A stretch of DNA of 64,000 bases from Parascedosporium putredinis (Eukaryota > Ascomycota > Sordariomycetes > Microascales > Microascaceae), in NCBI GenBank assembly GCA_949357655.1, contig CASHTG010000011.1, positions 620,001-684,000 of the forward strand, read 5' to 3'. Positions 22,567 to 35,442 of the stretch are shown here, in pieces (the first letter of the stretch is position 1; every line of letters starts with the position of its first letter). A program made the position numbers and the translations under genes. The notes under the pieces are model-generated. The model worked only from the letters and a program-made list of their open reading frames with translations, made no database searches and had not been told where the DNA came from.

Positions 22567-23877
22567 CTCATAGAGTAATAAAAGAAGGTTATCTCTTATC
22601 GAATAATACTTCTGAAACGTGATTCGGTTCCCAATACATCCATGAGATCAGTCAGTATCTTGGCTATACCTCAACCTCACTCTTCACGACGAGGGAAAAA
22701 GTCTAGGAGTGCATTGCAATCTCCAGACGGAGCAGGCTACAAGGCTATATCAAAGACCGAAGCCTATACAGGGAGGATTTGCTTACTCGCATGATGGGGA
22801 GAAGAAACCTCCTGGTGTATACACATCGAGTGCAAGGCTTCTTGTTTGCCCCATATATACTACAGGATTCTCGGATTACTAGTCTTGCGCAATGCAGAAA
22901 CTCAACATCAGATATTTAAATACATCCAAATTGTGATCTGGGGCAGCTCTTTTCGAACCCTGCTGGCCTGATATCTTGACCCATCCTAAACCGACGAAGG
23001 GAACAAGACGCCTCAAATCATGTCTTGCCTCGTTTGAAGATAGGTTAGGAAAGCTCCACGGCAGCAGCGCCTCTCCCGGAGCAGCAGATTGGCCCGAGCC
23101 AGCAGGGGGTACCCCTTACACCAAGTGGCAGCGGCAGAAGGGCAATGAGGGATGTAGCCCGGGGCGGGTAGTAAAGGAGAATGGCACACCACCGCGTAAA
23201 AGATAGACAAGACCATTCCTCCCTCTCTTCTCAACAGAGGGCCGATATCCGCAGGCTCGGGATCATGGGTAGCCCTGCCGTCCTCCTGAAGGTTTCCCCA
23301 GCATGAGCACTAGGCTGCGTTACTGGTCCGGCCACCAATGGTCAGCGCACGCTGGCCGTGTGACAACTGAAGATGTGCATTTCGAGCTCGGCTATTTCCT
23401 CCCTTATCTAGTCCCCATTTTCCACTTGAGCACGAGTCTGCTGTGGGAAGCTGTGGGGGCGCGAGCCTTGTTTCAATGGGGGCCTCTCATCCACTCCATT
23501 CGGCGCCCCTAGCTGTTCGGCAGAGCCTAGGAAGGGGGTACAAACAGCGCAGATCCATTGGGTGGATGGAATGGTGGCTGAGCCCCTCCGCCATCTGCCA
23601 TGACTTCCGCGCAAAGAATAAAATGCCGCCAATTTCCATCATCTTGGGATTACCCAACCTATTCCATCCCTTCGAGCGAGAAATTCTAAAAGCTGCATCC
23701 CGCCGCTTGCCCCGACTATCATAGGCGTCCACCATAGCATCATAGTCACGGCGCTGACATCCCGGCCGTGCCCGGAGCAACCCAAGACCATAAGCCGACT
23801 ACTCCATTCGTTCCCCCGAAAAAGAATACTGGCCTCCTAGGGGTCTTGTTCACCCGTCAGTATCGTTCGTATCAGCG
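22567..23877. other. intergenic, nothing assigned
   Basis: No convincing frame. It includes the 3' flank of the preceding gene and the promoter of the small gene at 23878. Confidence 0.5.
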
Positions 23878-24477
23878 ATGCCTTCCATCTCCATCTCGGG
23901 GATCGACCTGTCGGGCTCCTCAGTCCACATCTCGAATTCTAACGGAGGGTATTTTTACATCTCATCCTGTAGCTACACTAGCATCTCGACATCAAACGGA
24001 GTGTCTATTCAGATCTCTACCTCCAGCCACGTCACCAACGGCAATCTCGCAATTTCGGGTGGCACTGTTCACACCAACGCATCCCCGAAGAAAAAGAAGA
24101 AAAAGTCCTCCAAGACGCCGAAACAGCCCAAGCAGGCAAAACCCCCAAAGATTACCAGTGCCCGCGTTCCCAAGGCGTTACCGCCCGCTCCTCCTCGAAG
24201 CGTCGCCTCCTCGACAAGGCGGGACATCGAGCCCGAAGACGGTTACTGCTGGCTGCTCCTCTTCAAGTCGAAATACTGGAATCAACTGCGCTCAATGTAC
24301 GGTCCGAATACAGTGCACCAGGTAAACGCCCCTCACGGCGTACTGCGCGAGTTTATGCGCCAGTATCCACACATGGTCTCTTCAAGGAGGGACCTGATAC
24401 GGCAACAGACGGCGCCCAACCTCAGCCACATAAGTCCGCATGGTAACAGTTCACCCTGGGAGATCATGGGATGGTAG
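23878..24477 (+). CDS. unknown protein with Ser/Ile beta-strand-like repeat and polylysine linker
   Basis: Single-exon frame of 199 residues from ATG at 23878 to TAG, with no frame breaks. Residues 1-68 alternate small polar and beta-branched residues (SISISGIDLSGSSVHIS, then GGYFYISS, SISTSNGVSIQIS, GNLAISGGTVHT), a pattern expected of stacked beta strands. Residues 69-92 form a lysine/proline linker (PKKKKKKSSKTPKQPK). The C-terminal part (DGYCWLLLFKSKYWNQLRSMYG) looks globular. No signal peptide. I do not recognise the family. An intracellular beta-solenoid or amyloid-like module is an inference from pattern only. Alternatively it could be a chance frame, but the ordered three-part layout argues for a gene. 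Confidence 0.55.
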   Translation: MPSISISGIDLSGSSVHISNSNGGYFYISSCSYTSISTSNGVSIQISTSSHVTNGNLAISGGTVHTNASPKKKKKKSSKTPKQPKQAKPPKITSARVPKALPPAPPRSVASSTRRDIEPEDGYCWLLLFKSKYWNQLRSMYGPNTVHQVNAPHGVLREFMRQYPHMVSSRRDLIRQQTAPNLSHISPHGNSSPWEIMGW

Positions 24478-25565
24478 TATATATAGTGTATCGCTGAATG
24501 GTCAGGGCCTCATTTCAGGTTATGCTACAGGATCAGTTAGCATGATAGAGGCGGCATTGAAGTTGGACACGCTTCGCAGCGTTCATGTCATGTAATTCTT
24601 TTTCTGAAATATTTCCCATATGTACGTGCAAGTCCAGCGATTGGAGACATTAATCATCTACTTTCATACGGATGCACCTTCTTTCATCGTGGCCAACTTC
24701 AGTACTTTCGGTTTTCCACGGGGAGAGATTGGATGAGAGTATCTCGCCGCAGTGGCATAGTGTTCCCCGCCTCATTTTTAGCACGCAGAAGATTGTGAAG
24801 TCCACGGGGACGCCGATGCTGTGTAACCTCTGCGCTCATGCTTCGAGGAGGAGGGAAACGAGGCTCGCTGATGCCTAATATTTGGCACAGGTAGTATCCG
24901 TATCCATGTTGATGCTGATGTCTCTATTGGCCCAACGGTGCCCATGTAGTTACTGATAACCCCAGTTTACCCGTCTCGGATCCAACACGTGCGCGCTGGT
25001 TGGGATCCATCCTGCTTGAGGTTTGCGCCCTAAGCGGCACTCTTCTAGACAAGTGAGGCTAGGGAACGGTACTTGGAGTAGGTGAAGTTTGTAACTAGGG
25101 TATAGCAGCTTATGCTGTAGCTAGTGAGATTTGCGAGTGTGTTTTAACGACTGTTAAGCTATTATATGGGCCATCAAATGGGCTGACTTACGCTCAAGAC
25201 TCAGCGTGGACAAAATACTTATTAATCGAATGGGTCGAGATCTTCGCTTGACATACTAACCAGCTAAACCGGTTGTGAGAGCTGAACAACTTGTTGATGT
25301 TCGTTCACGCTTAGGTTAACCGATACTGTGTACATGTACCCTCAATCAAATCTAAACGACAACACGCCGGCCCAATGGTGTTAAAACATACAGTGCATGT
25401 TGGTGACCAAGACGTCTTTGAGAATCTCTACAAAGGTCATCAGCTAACTGTCCAGCGAACGTTTTCTCCACCTAGTTTCCTGGCCCCATCCTGGCCTCGA
25501 TCCATTCTCAAGCGTGTTAGAGGACACGGAAATCCGGCTACTCATGTGGAGAGCCTCATCAGATT
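24478..25565. other. intergenic, nothing assigned
   Basis: AT-moderate sequence with no recognisable coding content; ends at the tRNA gene. Confidence 0.5.
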
Positions 25566-25657
25566 GCTCCGGTAGCACAATTGGTTAGTGCGTTGGACTT
25601 TTAAGGCACGCTTAGACGAGCCATCCAAAGGTTGCGGGTTCGACCCCGCCTGGAGCG
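25566..25657 (+). tRNA. tRNA-Lys(UUU) with 19-nt intron
   Basis: The cloverleaf is complete. Acceptor GCTCCGG pairs with CTGGAGC (one G-T). The D arm is GCAC-AATTGGTTA-GTGC, the anticodon stem TTGGA/TCCAA and the loop CTTTTAA with anticodon TTT. The variable loop is AGGTT. The T arm is GCGGG-TTCGACC-CCCGC. The intron (about 25604-25622) sits one nucleotide 3' of the anticodon, the canonical place. Discriminator base G fits lysine. A T7 run follows directly. Confidence 0.9.
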
Positions 25658-25658
25658 A

Positions 25659-25665
25659 TTTTTTT
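25659..25665 (+). terminator. RNA polymerase III terminator of tRNA-Lys
   Basis: Seven consecutive T residues begin two bases after the discriminator base. Confidence 0.85.
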
Positions 25666-26105
25666 GTTCACTTCTTTTTAGTCTTCTTTTGGATAGAATG
25701 GTTTATTTTTGGGGCGTTAACGGATTGCTATGGGCAGAGGGACGGCGATTTCACGCGAAACAAAACCTATTGGCTTAATACGTTGGGGCCGTTGCGGTTA
25801 AGAGGACAATAATTTAAGTCATCTGCTCACACCGTGGTGTATAGCATATTAACAGGTCCCCGAGGGACTCTAAGTCTACATTCACGCCGCATCAAGATTT
25901 AAGCGCATTCGACAAGGTTTGTAAGGCTGCATTCGTCCCCTAACTAAGCGCGGTGCCCGTAGCAAGCTGGAACTACAGGCAAATTCTCAGCCTGGCCGTG
26001 ACCATCGATACCTTTGTTCGATACCCAACCTACCTGTCACGGCTTACAAATCCATATAGCGCCTACGCGTCTGATCTACGATCCTCACCCTCCTCCTCGC
26101 CAGCG
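25666..26105. other. intergenic between tRNA and CorA-like gene
   Basis: 3' flank of the CorA-like gene on the minus strand; no other feature seen. Confidence 0.5.
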
Positions 26106-29100
26106 CTATATCCCGCCGAGCCTCCTCTTCCCGCGCCCCCGTCTTCTCCGGCAACATGCCCCCTGATGATGCCCCTCGCTGTCGGAGCCCAGCGACATGA
26201 ACCACCGGGCCAGGCGCGACAAGTCACCCGTCATGCCCATGGCGGCGACGAAGACGAAAGCGGTGACGGGCAGGGCAACGACCCAGTACAGCCACTGGCT
26301 CTGCTCCATGTCGCGCACGTCGGACGTGTTCATGCCGAAGATGCTGGACACGGCGCTGATGGGGAGGAAGATGACGGTGACGATGGTAAAGGCGAAGATG
26401 GCTTGTTCCTGCCTGTCTTTGTTGGCGTCGATCTGGTTGCGAAGCTGATGCGCGTGGAAAAACACCAGGGTTAGTGTCAGGTAGAGAATGGAGTAACGTG
26501 AAAAGAAAAAAGGATGGTTCAAGGGGGACAACGTACAGATTCTTCCAGGTCAATCGCCTGCGCCACCGTCTCGCTGACATGCCTGGACCAGCGCAACGCC
26601 TGCTCCACGCACTCCCTCGCCAACAATTCCCGGAACCCGCCGACGGCGCGGACGACCAGGGCAGGAACCACGGCATCGGGCCCCGCGCCCCGTGGAGCCC
26701 GTGACCGTGGCCGTGCCGCAGGTTGTGCGTTGGCAAGCTGCGTTCGCGATACTCGGCGGTGGCGTAGGCCAGGGGCTTGAGGGGCATGAGCGGGCGCGTC
26801 ACGTCCATTTCAGATCGTAGGGCTGCGGCCGGCGCGGTGCGGAGCCGCTCGCTCGCCCGATCGAGCTTGTTGAAGATGTATTCTTGCTTCGAGAGGGTCT
26901 TGAGCACGAGGGTTGTTTCTTGTCTGAGCATGGCGAGGCGGCGCTCGTGCGCGCGATTGGGGCGTGTTGATTTCATCTCGGAATCCTAGCAGAAGAGCAT
27001 GGCCACGATTAGTTTAAGGTGGGAGAAGGCTATCTTTCCGTAACAGAGGGGTGGGGAGAAACCGTGTGGAGAAGGAGAAGAGCTTACCAAAAAGGAGAGG
27101 TACTGAGAATAAGTGACCGAGACACTCGCCAGGCTCGGGTTGTTGTTCCTGATGAGTCCCAGTGCGACGAGAGAAAATACTTCCATTGGCAGGATCACCG
27201 ATTTATCAGACAGCGCCGTGTCCGAGAGAGCCATCGTCATCTTGCCCAGTCCGTCCTCGATCAGTCCCTCGGCGATGCTGAAGAAGTGCTCCGCCCGGAA
27301 AGGGTCGTTGGGGAGGTAGATGATGCCCATGAGCAGGTGGATCCACGCCAGTACCATGTCTTCAGGCACCGTGACCCTCGCAAGGTCTTTGCGGGTCGCG
27401 TTGACGAAGAGGTTCTTGAACCCCGCGAGCGTCATGCTCATTCTCCGTAGGTAGACCCGGAGATCCCGCAACCGTATCGTGGGGCGGGTTTCGTAGGACG
27501 ACGCGGAGGCGGGAGGCTATCCGAAAGAAAAAAGCAAACTGTTAGATCCGCCTTTGTAACGCTCAATAATAGAAGGAAGTGAAAGGAATAAGGGAAGAAA
27601 GAGACGGTGCTAGAGACGAAGACGGAGGTACGGAATGGGAGGAATAGGTGGGCGCTTACATCGACGATCCGGTGTATGGCACCCCAGAACCTGCTCGCGG
27701 TCGGCACGCCCTTCAAGTGAGGCATAAAGGCGCTAAACACCTCGAGCCCCGCGCTCACCACGTCAATCTGCTCCTCGTACTCGGCCGTCTGCGTCTTTTT
27801 CTCCGCGTTGTCCGAGGCGCTGGAGAGCGCCGCGCCGCGCAGCTCCATGGCCTTGTGCACCTCGTAGTAGGAGGAGCCGGCGCAGCGCCGGTACGATTTC
27901 CGGTCGCTGAAACCGGTCTGGGTGTGCAGGAAGTCGGAAATGGCGGTCATCTGCTTGACCAGGTTGGGCTGGTCGAGGGCGCCGGTCTTGGCCGAGTAGA
28001 CGCCCTCGAGGAAGGAGAAGATGGCAAATGGTCGGTTGGGGTCGGGGAGGGTCACGACCTGGGGTTGGCGGGCGGGTCTCGACGGCTTAGGGGTTCTGGC
28101 GACGCTCCCTTCACGACCTCCTCGCTTGCCGTCGCGGGCGCGGGAGCCGGTGATGGGGTCTCCGTCTTGGTCGCTTCTTGCTGGTAGTGGTGAGGTACGG
28201 GAGGAAGGACGCCGGAGGGCGCTTGTTTGGGTGGACACCTAAAGATAAGAATTAGCAGACTGGGCGGGTGAAACGGGAAACGCCGAGGCGCTCAACAAGG
28301 CTTTGCGGAATAGGCGCATACGTGTCTACGGAGAGGTCGAGCACGAGCTTGATCTTGGTGGCCCGTTGCACGAGGGCGGGCCACTCCTTGGCGGTGACAC
28401 GAGTCTTTTCATGGTGGAAGATGAGGGGTGTTGGGAGAAGCTCGCGGAAGTGGGAAATGAAGGCCTAGCGCAAATGTCAGTGAGTTTTGCGTGTCCAGCA
28501 CCAATTTCCAAAGAAAACATTAGAATGGAACCAGGAGGGATTTCTGGGCAGATTCTCCAGAGCTTTTAAGTAGACTCACCACCCAGGTCTGGGATTCCTC
28601 GAGGGGGAATTTCCAGACAACGGCATTCGCAAAGCGGACGAGAATAAAGGCCATGCTGCTCTTCACCTCCTTGGTCATGGCCGGCCCGAGTTCATCGAGA
28701 GGCTTGACTATCCTTTCGATGGTTTGGCCGAAGAGCGTCGTCTCCGGATGGCGAGCGCATGTGAAGAGAAATGCTACAAAAAGGGTTAAGCGCAACTAGG
28801 TTAGTAAAGAACGCAGACAATATTCTCGCCGTAGATTAGAAAACCACAAAACCATCAAGCATGGGATCGGCAAAGGTGAAAGAGCAGATATCGATAGGAA
28901 ATAAAGAGGCACGTACTGTTGTCGAGCACGACACACCACACCTGGGCTATGTGGAAGCACTCTCCCTCACCCGCCAGCTTCGCCCTCACCACGGCCTGCT
29001 GCATATCTCGCTTCTTGTCCGCGCGGGAAAATTGGGCCTGCAGCAGGGTCTGGACGGGGAAGCTCGCGCCGCTCTCGAGGCCCGAGTACTTTTCTAAGCT

Positions 29101-30489
29101 AAAGTAAGGCAAGCAGATCCAGGTGATGGGACGGGGCCGAGCGGTGGATTCCTTGCCGGCGCTGACGGATGAGGTGGCGGCCGGGATGAGGTCCTGGATA
29201 AAGGTGGGTTCCATGTGGCGGACAGTTTTGCTGTTGGAGATTTGGATGGGTTTGACGTAGGACTGTCTGATCTCGGTCATGAGTTTCGTGAGGGCCTTGC
29301 GCTCGGCGGATACGAGGCCGGAAACGCGGGAGATTTCGTCCTAGGGGTAGAACAGGTTAGTATAACTATATCCGCCTTCTATGATGGGCAAGAGAAGGTT
29401 GTAAACAAAGATAGAGAAGAGAGGAGAACTCGGCTTGGCCTTACCTGGAACGCGTCAAAGTCCATGGTCGGTGACGTAAAGTGCCTATGATATCAAGGAG
29501 TTAGATATGTAACGCAAAGAGAGAAGATATCCACCTGGGCAACCCAAAGCCGCCACCACTGGGACGAAACCTACATCCATCGAAACAGGGGATGGACATG
29601 AGCCTGCGGGGCCGTCATCACCGTCAGCCGCGCAGACTGGATGTCGCTGCCAACGCCCTTGCCAATGTACTCCGAGTCGAGCACATACGAGGTGGACACG
29701 GCGCGCCCAGACTTTTGGTGGGGGACATGGAATCCCGGTCCGTCACGGAGTCGTCCTCGGCCAGGGACAGCATAAGGGAGGCGGGCACGGCTGCCGACGT
29801 GGCGACGGAGCTGGATCTCGAGAGCGGGGGCAGGGAAAAGGAATAATAGGGCGCGTTGTCGTCCTGGTCGAACCATTCGTCCGCCAGGGGCCAGTCTTCG
29901 GTGCGTAGGTCGTCGTCGCCGTGGTGGCGTCTGTCCCTCTCCCTCTCCCTTTCGAAACGAACGCCGTAGCCCAAGGGGCTCGTCGCGGACCTGCCATGCC
30001 TTCCCGCCCTGTAAGGGTTTGAGCCTCGCGGGCCAGACGCTGCGTAGCTCGGGGCATACTAGTGGTTGCGTCACGCATTCGTGTCAGGTTTCTTGCCGGG
30101 GCCAGCCAAAACGAGGAGTCAAGGAGCAGGATCAATGGGGATGAATTGTTTGATAGACTCACTGAAAAAGGTGTGCGGGCTTCGTAAGGGTTCGTGCGTG
30201 CCTCGCGCCTCCTCGCCATATCGTACCCCGCTGTCCCTCCTCCGAGGAGGACTCGGCGGTGACGGCGACCGGACACGTGCGCGGGGGCGAATAATCCGGG
30301 CCGCCGGGGCGCTGGAGCTCGAGCTGGAGCGGGACCAGGGCCGGAGGATTGGGGACGGGGAGCGGTGGCGCGGACGCGAATTGGAGCGCGAGCGCGTCCT
30401 TGGATCGTCCCTTGTCCATTCGTAGCGCGTGGGGGACCGGGATCGCGATGTAGAGCGAGCTCGCCGTCGGGGACGTAACTGTCCGACAT
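26106..30489 (-). CDS. fungal CorA-like membrane protein with RS/Pro-rich N-terminus
   Basis: Ten exons: 30489-30163, 30058-29575, 29484-29445, 29340-28917, 28773-28580, 28464-28322, 28238-27660, 27516-27088, 26985-26537 and 26444-26106. All junctions are GT-AG, about 1,136 residues. The N-terminus is rich in RS and SP dipeptides. The middle carries signatures seen in large fungal CorA-like proteins (SARLTVMTAPQAHVHPLFRW, PITWICLPYFSLEKY, NRPFAIFSFLEGVYSAKTG). The C-terminus has the paired CorA helices: a first helix ending in GMNTSDVRDM (the GMN ion-selectivity motif) and a second WLYWVVALPVTAFVFVAAM. Known CorA proteins carry Mg2+ or Zn2+; transport by this divergent fungal group is unproven. 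Frame breaks at about 29712-29716 (G5), 28053-28056 and 26685 each need one base, and exon 1 probably needs three. The exact start and the final residues are uncertain. Confidence 0.8.
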
Positions 30490-33198
30490 CGCGGCTGGGG
30501 TTCGTTCCGGCTGCCGCGGGGTTGCGAAGCTACAGCAGCGGGGGTTTGACTGCGAGAGCGTACCACGCGGGGAAAGTCTGGGATGCTAGGAGTGCATAAA
30601 CAATGCTCGCAGAGAGATGGTATTATGCACGTCGCATTGAGATCCCGTGCGACGAGGTATAAGTCGTTCACGATTCCCTCGAGCCAACTGTTTTGAGCCT
30701 CATTGAATCTCGAGAGGAGAAAAAAAGAAACGAAATGAAAAATTCCGGGAGGCAGGCGCGTCTTTGCTCAGCTGTTCATCTTATTCCTGCCGTTCTTTGC
30801 AGGGGTCAGCTTCCAGGTTGCAGCGGATGCGGGGACCCCATCAGCCCTGCCTTGCTTCTCTTCACAGCGCCACATGCAAGTACAACATCGTCTGTCGTGG
30901 CTGGAATTAGGGGTGGAGCTCGCGTGAGGCATGGGTGCTATTTACAGAATGGGGAACGTGGGCAATAGATCATTATGAGAGATCAGGCCAATTGAGAGAG
31001 TATCTTCTCCCAAGACATCTATGGAGACGTGGAGATCTCACGAAGAAGGAACAAGAAACAAACTCGTTAGGTTAAACGGTGTGTCCCAACGTCACTGCCG
31101 AAACCCGGCACGCGAGTGCTGGGCGAGAGTCGGTACATTTTTGTCACTGTGTCGCCGATCAATGGCGTTCATAGAAAGCAAGAGCAACGCAGGTCAGACC
31201 ACACGTGCATTATTAGGACATTGGGTATTATTACCGCAAAGTGTCAGCATGGGCAGACAAAGGCCGCCCCTGAACAACCGGAGTGGAGAGACTGCACGAC
31301 TTGGGATCCAGGTCATGTGACTGGCAGACAATTCCGTCAAGTTCCAGCCCGCGCTGCCAGAGCTGCTCCTTCCTTTGAATAAAAACGGGCTCCGAGTCGG
31401 CTGCGCAGCTGAAGTGAGGAGGATTTTAGGATCGTATCGCTGACAAAAAACGATTGAAAAGCTAGCACCACATTGGAGCTAGGTGGTGTAGGAGCTTCGT
31501 GTCGGGAACAGGAACACTCCCGCCACAACATTGAAATGCATACCTAATCCGGCGAGCACATCACGAAGCATTGTCCCCGGTAGAAGGCGCTGAAAGTGAA
31601 GAGCGTTGGGTAAGATCCTTTGTCGAGCCACAAATGTTTGTCAGCATTCAGGAGCTAGTTCTGACTGGGAACAGCAGAGAAAAAGGAAAAGAAATAAGGG
31701 GCGGCCAGGGCACCGGCATCGGCCGCCCAAATGTCCATCGCTCATCCGCTGGATGAATCGAGGTTGAGGATAGATCTGGCCGTTTGATTGTAGATGGCGT
31801 AATTGTGGCTGTTGGCTTTCGGGAAAGACAGCTCTGTCCTCTCTGATCCGAAGACCTGGGGCAGGTATTAGGGAGAATGCTGAACCAGTGAGTGGGAGAC
31901 AGAGCCAGAGATAGCGAGGGACCCAGAGATGTGTGGATGCAGCAATTCGATTGGGGATTCACAAAGACAAGGGCGCCACCAACCGCCACAAGCCCTGCAG
32001 TCTTACTCTGCCTCCTTGAAACAAAGCCCATTTTTAGCTCGGTGGCCGCCTGGCGCAGTCGCGCGAGATCCAAGACAGGACGATTCGTCCACGTCCTGGC
32101 CCCAGGGGTCGGGTCGCCATTTTTAAGCGCCTCCCCCAAAGTCAACAACGATGGTGGGCACACACTGCGCAACCCGATTCCTTAGCGTCGCGGGATCCTG
32201 GCTCGCGGGCGGCAAGCTAGCTCAGACAAGTCCTAAGAAACGCGCTAAAGTGTTGCGATGGCGGTGCACCCAATCTAGGCCTGGCGGGTCGACGGAAATC
32301 TCGAGGACAACGCATCCATCTGGTATGGTCTCTTTTTTTCTTCTTCTCTCATTTCCATGCCCACGACCTCCAAGCTGTGTGTCCGTGGCACACACATTCG
32401 ACGCATCCATCGATCATCAAAGGACCGATGGCTCAAGGGGCGAAAATCCGGTCCAGCCCTATCCAGCCCAATAATGGTCCGACCGTCCTCCCTTCTTCTG
32501 CGTCTGAAGCGAGCGGACTGGGCCAATTGACGGCTGTGATTGTCCTCATTCAACCCCGGTTAGGCACAGGACACAGCCCCTCCCGCAGATTGTAGGATCC
32601 GTCGTGCAGGGTACGGAAGGGACGGCGGCCGCCACTCCTCTGCCACCTCTGTCACCTCTGTCACCTCCCAAACTCGCTCCCCGACCATGTATTCTTTTTC
32701 GTGCGTGTCCCTGCTCCGAAAATTAAATTCTTCAAGCGATGCCAAACAGCTTCGTCCTTTCGCTGGCGCTCTCTCATGGGTTTCAGAAGACCCGCTTTGC
32801 TGCCAAGAAGGAATCGCGGATCCATCAGCAATGCAACGTCCCCAACCTCGCTACCCGTTCCTCATTGCCCCTCGCCCTTTGCGGCGAACGTGGAGAAATC
32901 CATAGATAAGGCTATTGACCCCTTTATAGGACACCAGTCCGAAATGGTCGAGAGAAAAACCAGTACACACTCCTGGGAGGACTTTGAGATCACCAACCTT
33001 TGGTGACCAAAACGAGAAGTGCAAGACGGCAGAGACGTCCTCCCATTCCTTTTTGCTTGCTCTTTTGATACCCTCTTTTGTTTTTGTCTTTTTTTCTTGC
33101 TCGTCTCGGGACGCATCCTCATCGAATGACCACAGCCTAGTCAGGCATTTCCCCCTTCGACCTAAACCCCTCGAAACCCCCGAACCCAACCCACCACC
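30490..33198. other. 2.7 kb intergenic region between divergent genes
   Basis: Promoters of the CorA-like gene (-) and the DUF3176 gene (+). The right end has a T/C-rich leader (about 33040-33190). Long open frames on both strands around 31.6-32.5 kb have no recognisable content and are treated as chance. Confidence 0.5.
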
Positions 33199-35442
33199 AT
33201 GTCCCACCAAAACTACAGCGATCGCGATCGCGACCACGGCAACTACTCCCCTTCGACCCTCCGAGCTCTCCTACCACAGCGGCTACGACCAAGGCATCCC
33301 CGCCCGCGTCCCCGTCGCCTCCCACGCACCCCCGCCATCACCAGCACCCCGGCCCACCCCGCGCCGCCCTCGAGCTTCTCCTCCGCCCCGGCCAATTCGG
33401 CACCGACAAGAGCGGCGTCTACCACGTCATCGGCGACGCCGCCCCGGCCCGCACGATGCCGAACGCCCCAACACCCTGCGCCGACGGTTCCCCGTCCCCG
33501 CGTGGCTGCTCGAGATCGGCTCCATCCTGCTGAGCATCGGCGCCCTCCTCGCCGCCATCGTCGTCATGGCCGTGCAGAACGGCAAGCCCGTGGTCGACTG
33601 GACCTTCCCCGCCTCCATCAACACCGTCGTGTCCACCCTCGGCGTCATCTCCAAGGTCAGCTTGGCCTTCACCATCAGCGCCTGCCTCGGCCAGCAAAAG
33701 TGGAACTGGTTCCGGCAGCACCAGGGCAACGTGAGCCTGTTTGAGGTGTTTGACTCGGCGAGTCGTGGGCCGTGGGGAGCTTGGGGCTTCTCGTTTTTAC
33801 GAGGTCGATGTGAGTGCTAGAATCGTTTCAAGCGAATGCCCCCAAAAGAAAAACATCCATCAAAACGCTGACAATTTCCCCTCCCCCAAAATACAGAAAC
33901 TGGGCCATCCTCGGCGCCATCGTCACCGTCCTCACCGTCACCTTTGACCCCTTCCTCCAAGCCACCGTCAACCTCAGCGGCCAACTCGCCCTCAGCCGCT
34001 TCACCTTCAACTCCACCATCTCCGTCGCGCAAAACATGAGCCTCGGCCACCTCGCCGACGCCGGGGCAGCGTCGGCACCTTCGCGTTCGCGGACGGCACC
34101 CGCCAGGACATCTTCACCCTGCAGCAGGACTTTGGCCTCACCGCCGCCATCTTTGACGGCTTCGCCCTCGGCGGCGTGAGCAACCCCCTCGTCGCCCAGA
34201 ACCCCCTCGGCAGCTTCGCCTGCCCCACCGGCAACTGCACCTGGCCCATCTTCACCACCGCTGCCGTGTGCAGCACGTGCCGCGACGTTAGCAGCTCCGT
34301 CGTCCGCCGCCCCCGTACAAAGTGTAGCTCCAAGGACAGCACCAACCAGGCCATGGGCAACAACGCCATCCTCATCGCCGACTGCACCGAGTACCACGCC
34401 CCTTACGGCAACATCAAGCAGTACAACGGCCTTGCCAGTCGGCCCGACGGGCGCGGTCCCGTCCCGACCACGCAGGGCGCCACCTCGGGCTTCGTCGTCC
34501 TGACGGCCAACGTCACCACCGACTACACCACCACGATTAGCATGACCGATCTCGACACCCTCTTCATCGCCTTTTGTTTCTCAGGGCCCCCGAGAACTTT
34601 GTCCAGATGGACGAGTTCTGGGAGGACGCCACCATTGAAGCAACAGAGTGCGGTCTGTACATGTGCGCGGCCGCCATCAACGCCACCGCTAGCAACGGCG
34701 AGCTTACCGAGACACGCGTGCGGGAGTGGAGCAACAGGGTCCCCAAGACATGGGGCAGCCTCGCCACCGATGAGGACTCGCGCCATTTCGCCGACGTCGT
34801 CTCCCCTCCCTCGACGACCAGCCCAAGTTCCGTACCGACCTGCAGGTCGCCATCCCCGCCACCGAGGCCACCAGCTTGGGCGCCGGGTCCAGCCAGCTCA
34901 TCTTCAACTTTACCCAGGCCAGCATCCTCGGCATGCAGCGGAGGATCCAGGAGCTCACCCTCGGCCTCGCGCCCACCAATGAGACTTTACTCGTCTTCCC
35001 TACCAACGCCCGCAATAGCGCCATCTCCGCCCTCGCCCCGCTGCTTGGCGTCTCCTCCAACTTTACGCGCACCTTTGAGCTCGTCGCTCAGCGCCTCTCC
35101 GTCTACAACCGCGACGCTGGCGGCGCTACCCAGCAAGGCACCGTCCAGGAGTTCATCTTCCTCGTCAATATTGACTGGCCTTTCCTCCTCGCGCCCATCA
35201 TTGCCGTCCTCGCCGGTCTCCTCTACTTCATCGTCATCATGTTCCAGACCTGGCGCCTCGGTCTCCCCGTGTGGAAGGAGAGCGCGTACCCGACCCTCAC
35301 CTATGGCTTCGACGAGCGCACGCAGTCGCTCTTTAGGGGTGCCGACGTGCACGAGTCGTCCAAGGACCTTAAGAAGACCACGCAGATCAACTTTACCGAG
35401 GGCCAAGATGGTCTGAGGCTGAACGTGGCTGCTCAAAGATAG
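33199..35442 (+). CDS. DUF3176 family membrane protein
   Basis: Two exons, 33199-33809 and 33897-35442, about 720 residues; the start sits in the good context CACCATGTC. The N-terminal 90 or so residues are polar. A helix (WLLEIGSILLSIGALLAAIVVMAV), then GKPVVDWTFPASINTVVSTLGVISK and a following segment ending DSASRGPWG, are the DUF3176 hallmark. Exon 2 opens with a hydrophobic WAILGAIVTVLTVTFDPF segment. The extracellular-looking middle has CPTGNCTWPIFTTAAVCSTC and many N-glycosylation sites. A C-terminal helix is FLLAPIIAVLAGLLYFIVIMF. Function of the family is unknown. Six frame breaks (near 33248, between 33300 and 33480, 33770, 34066, 34573 and 34803) are repaired by single C, G or T additions, after which the phases close. 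The exact sequence of the N-terminal 60-90 residues is uncertain. Confidence 0.82.

Noticed and set aside
31648..32172. 174-codon frame on the minus strand
   Set aside because: Composition is unlike a protein; it has no motif and no supporting splice context.
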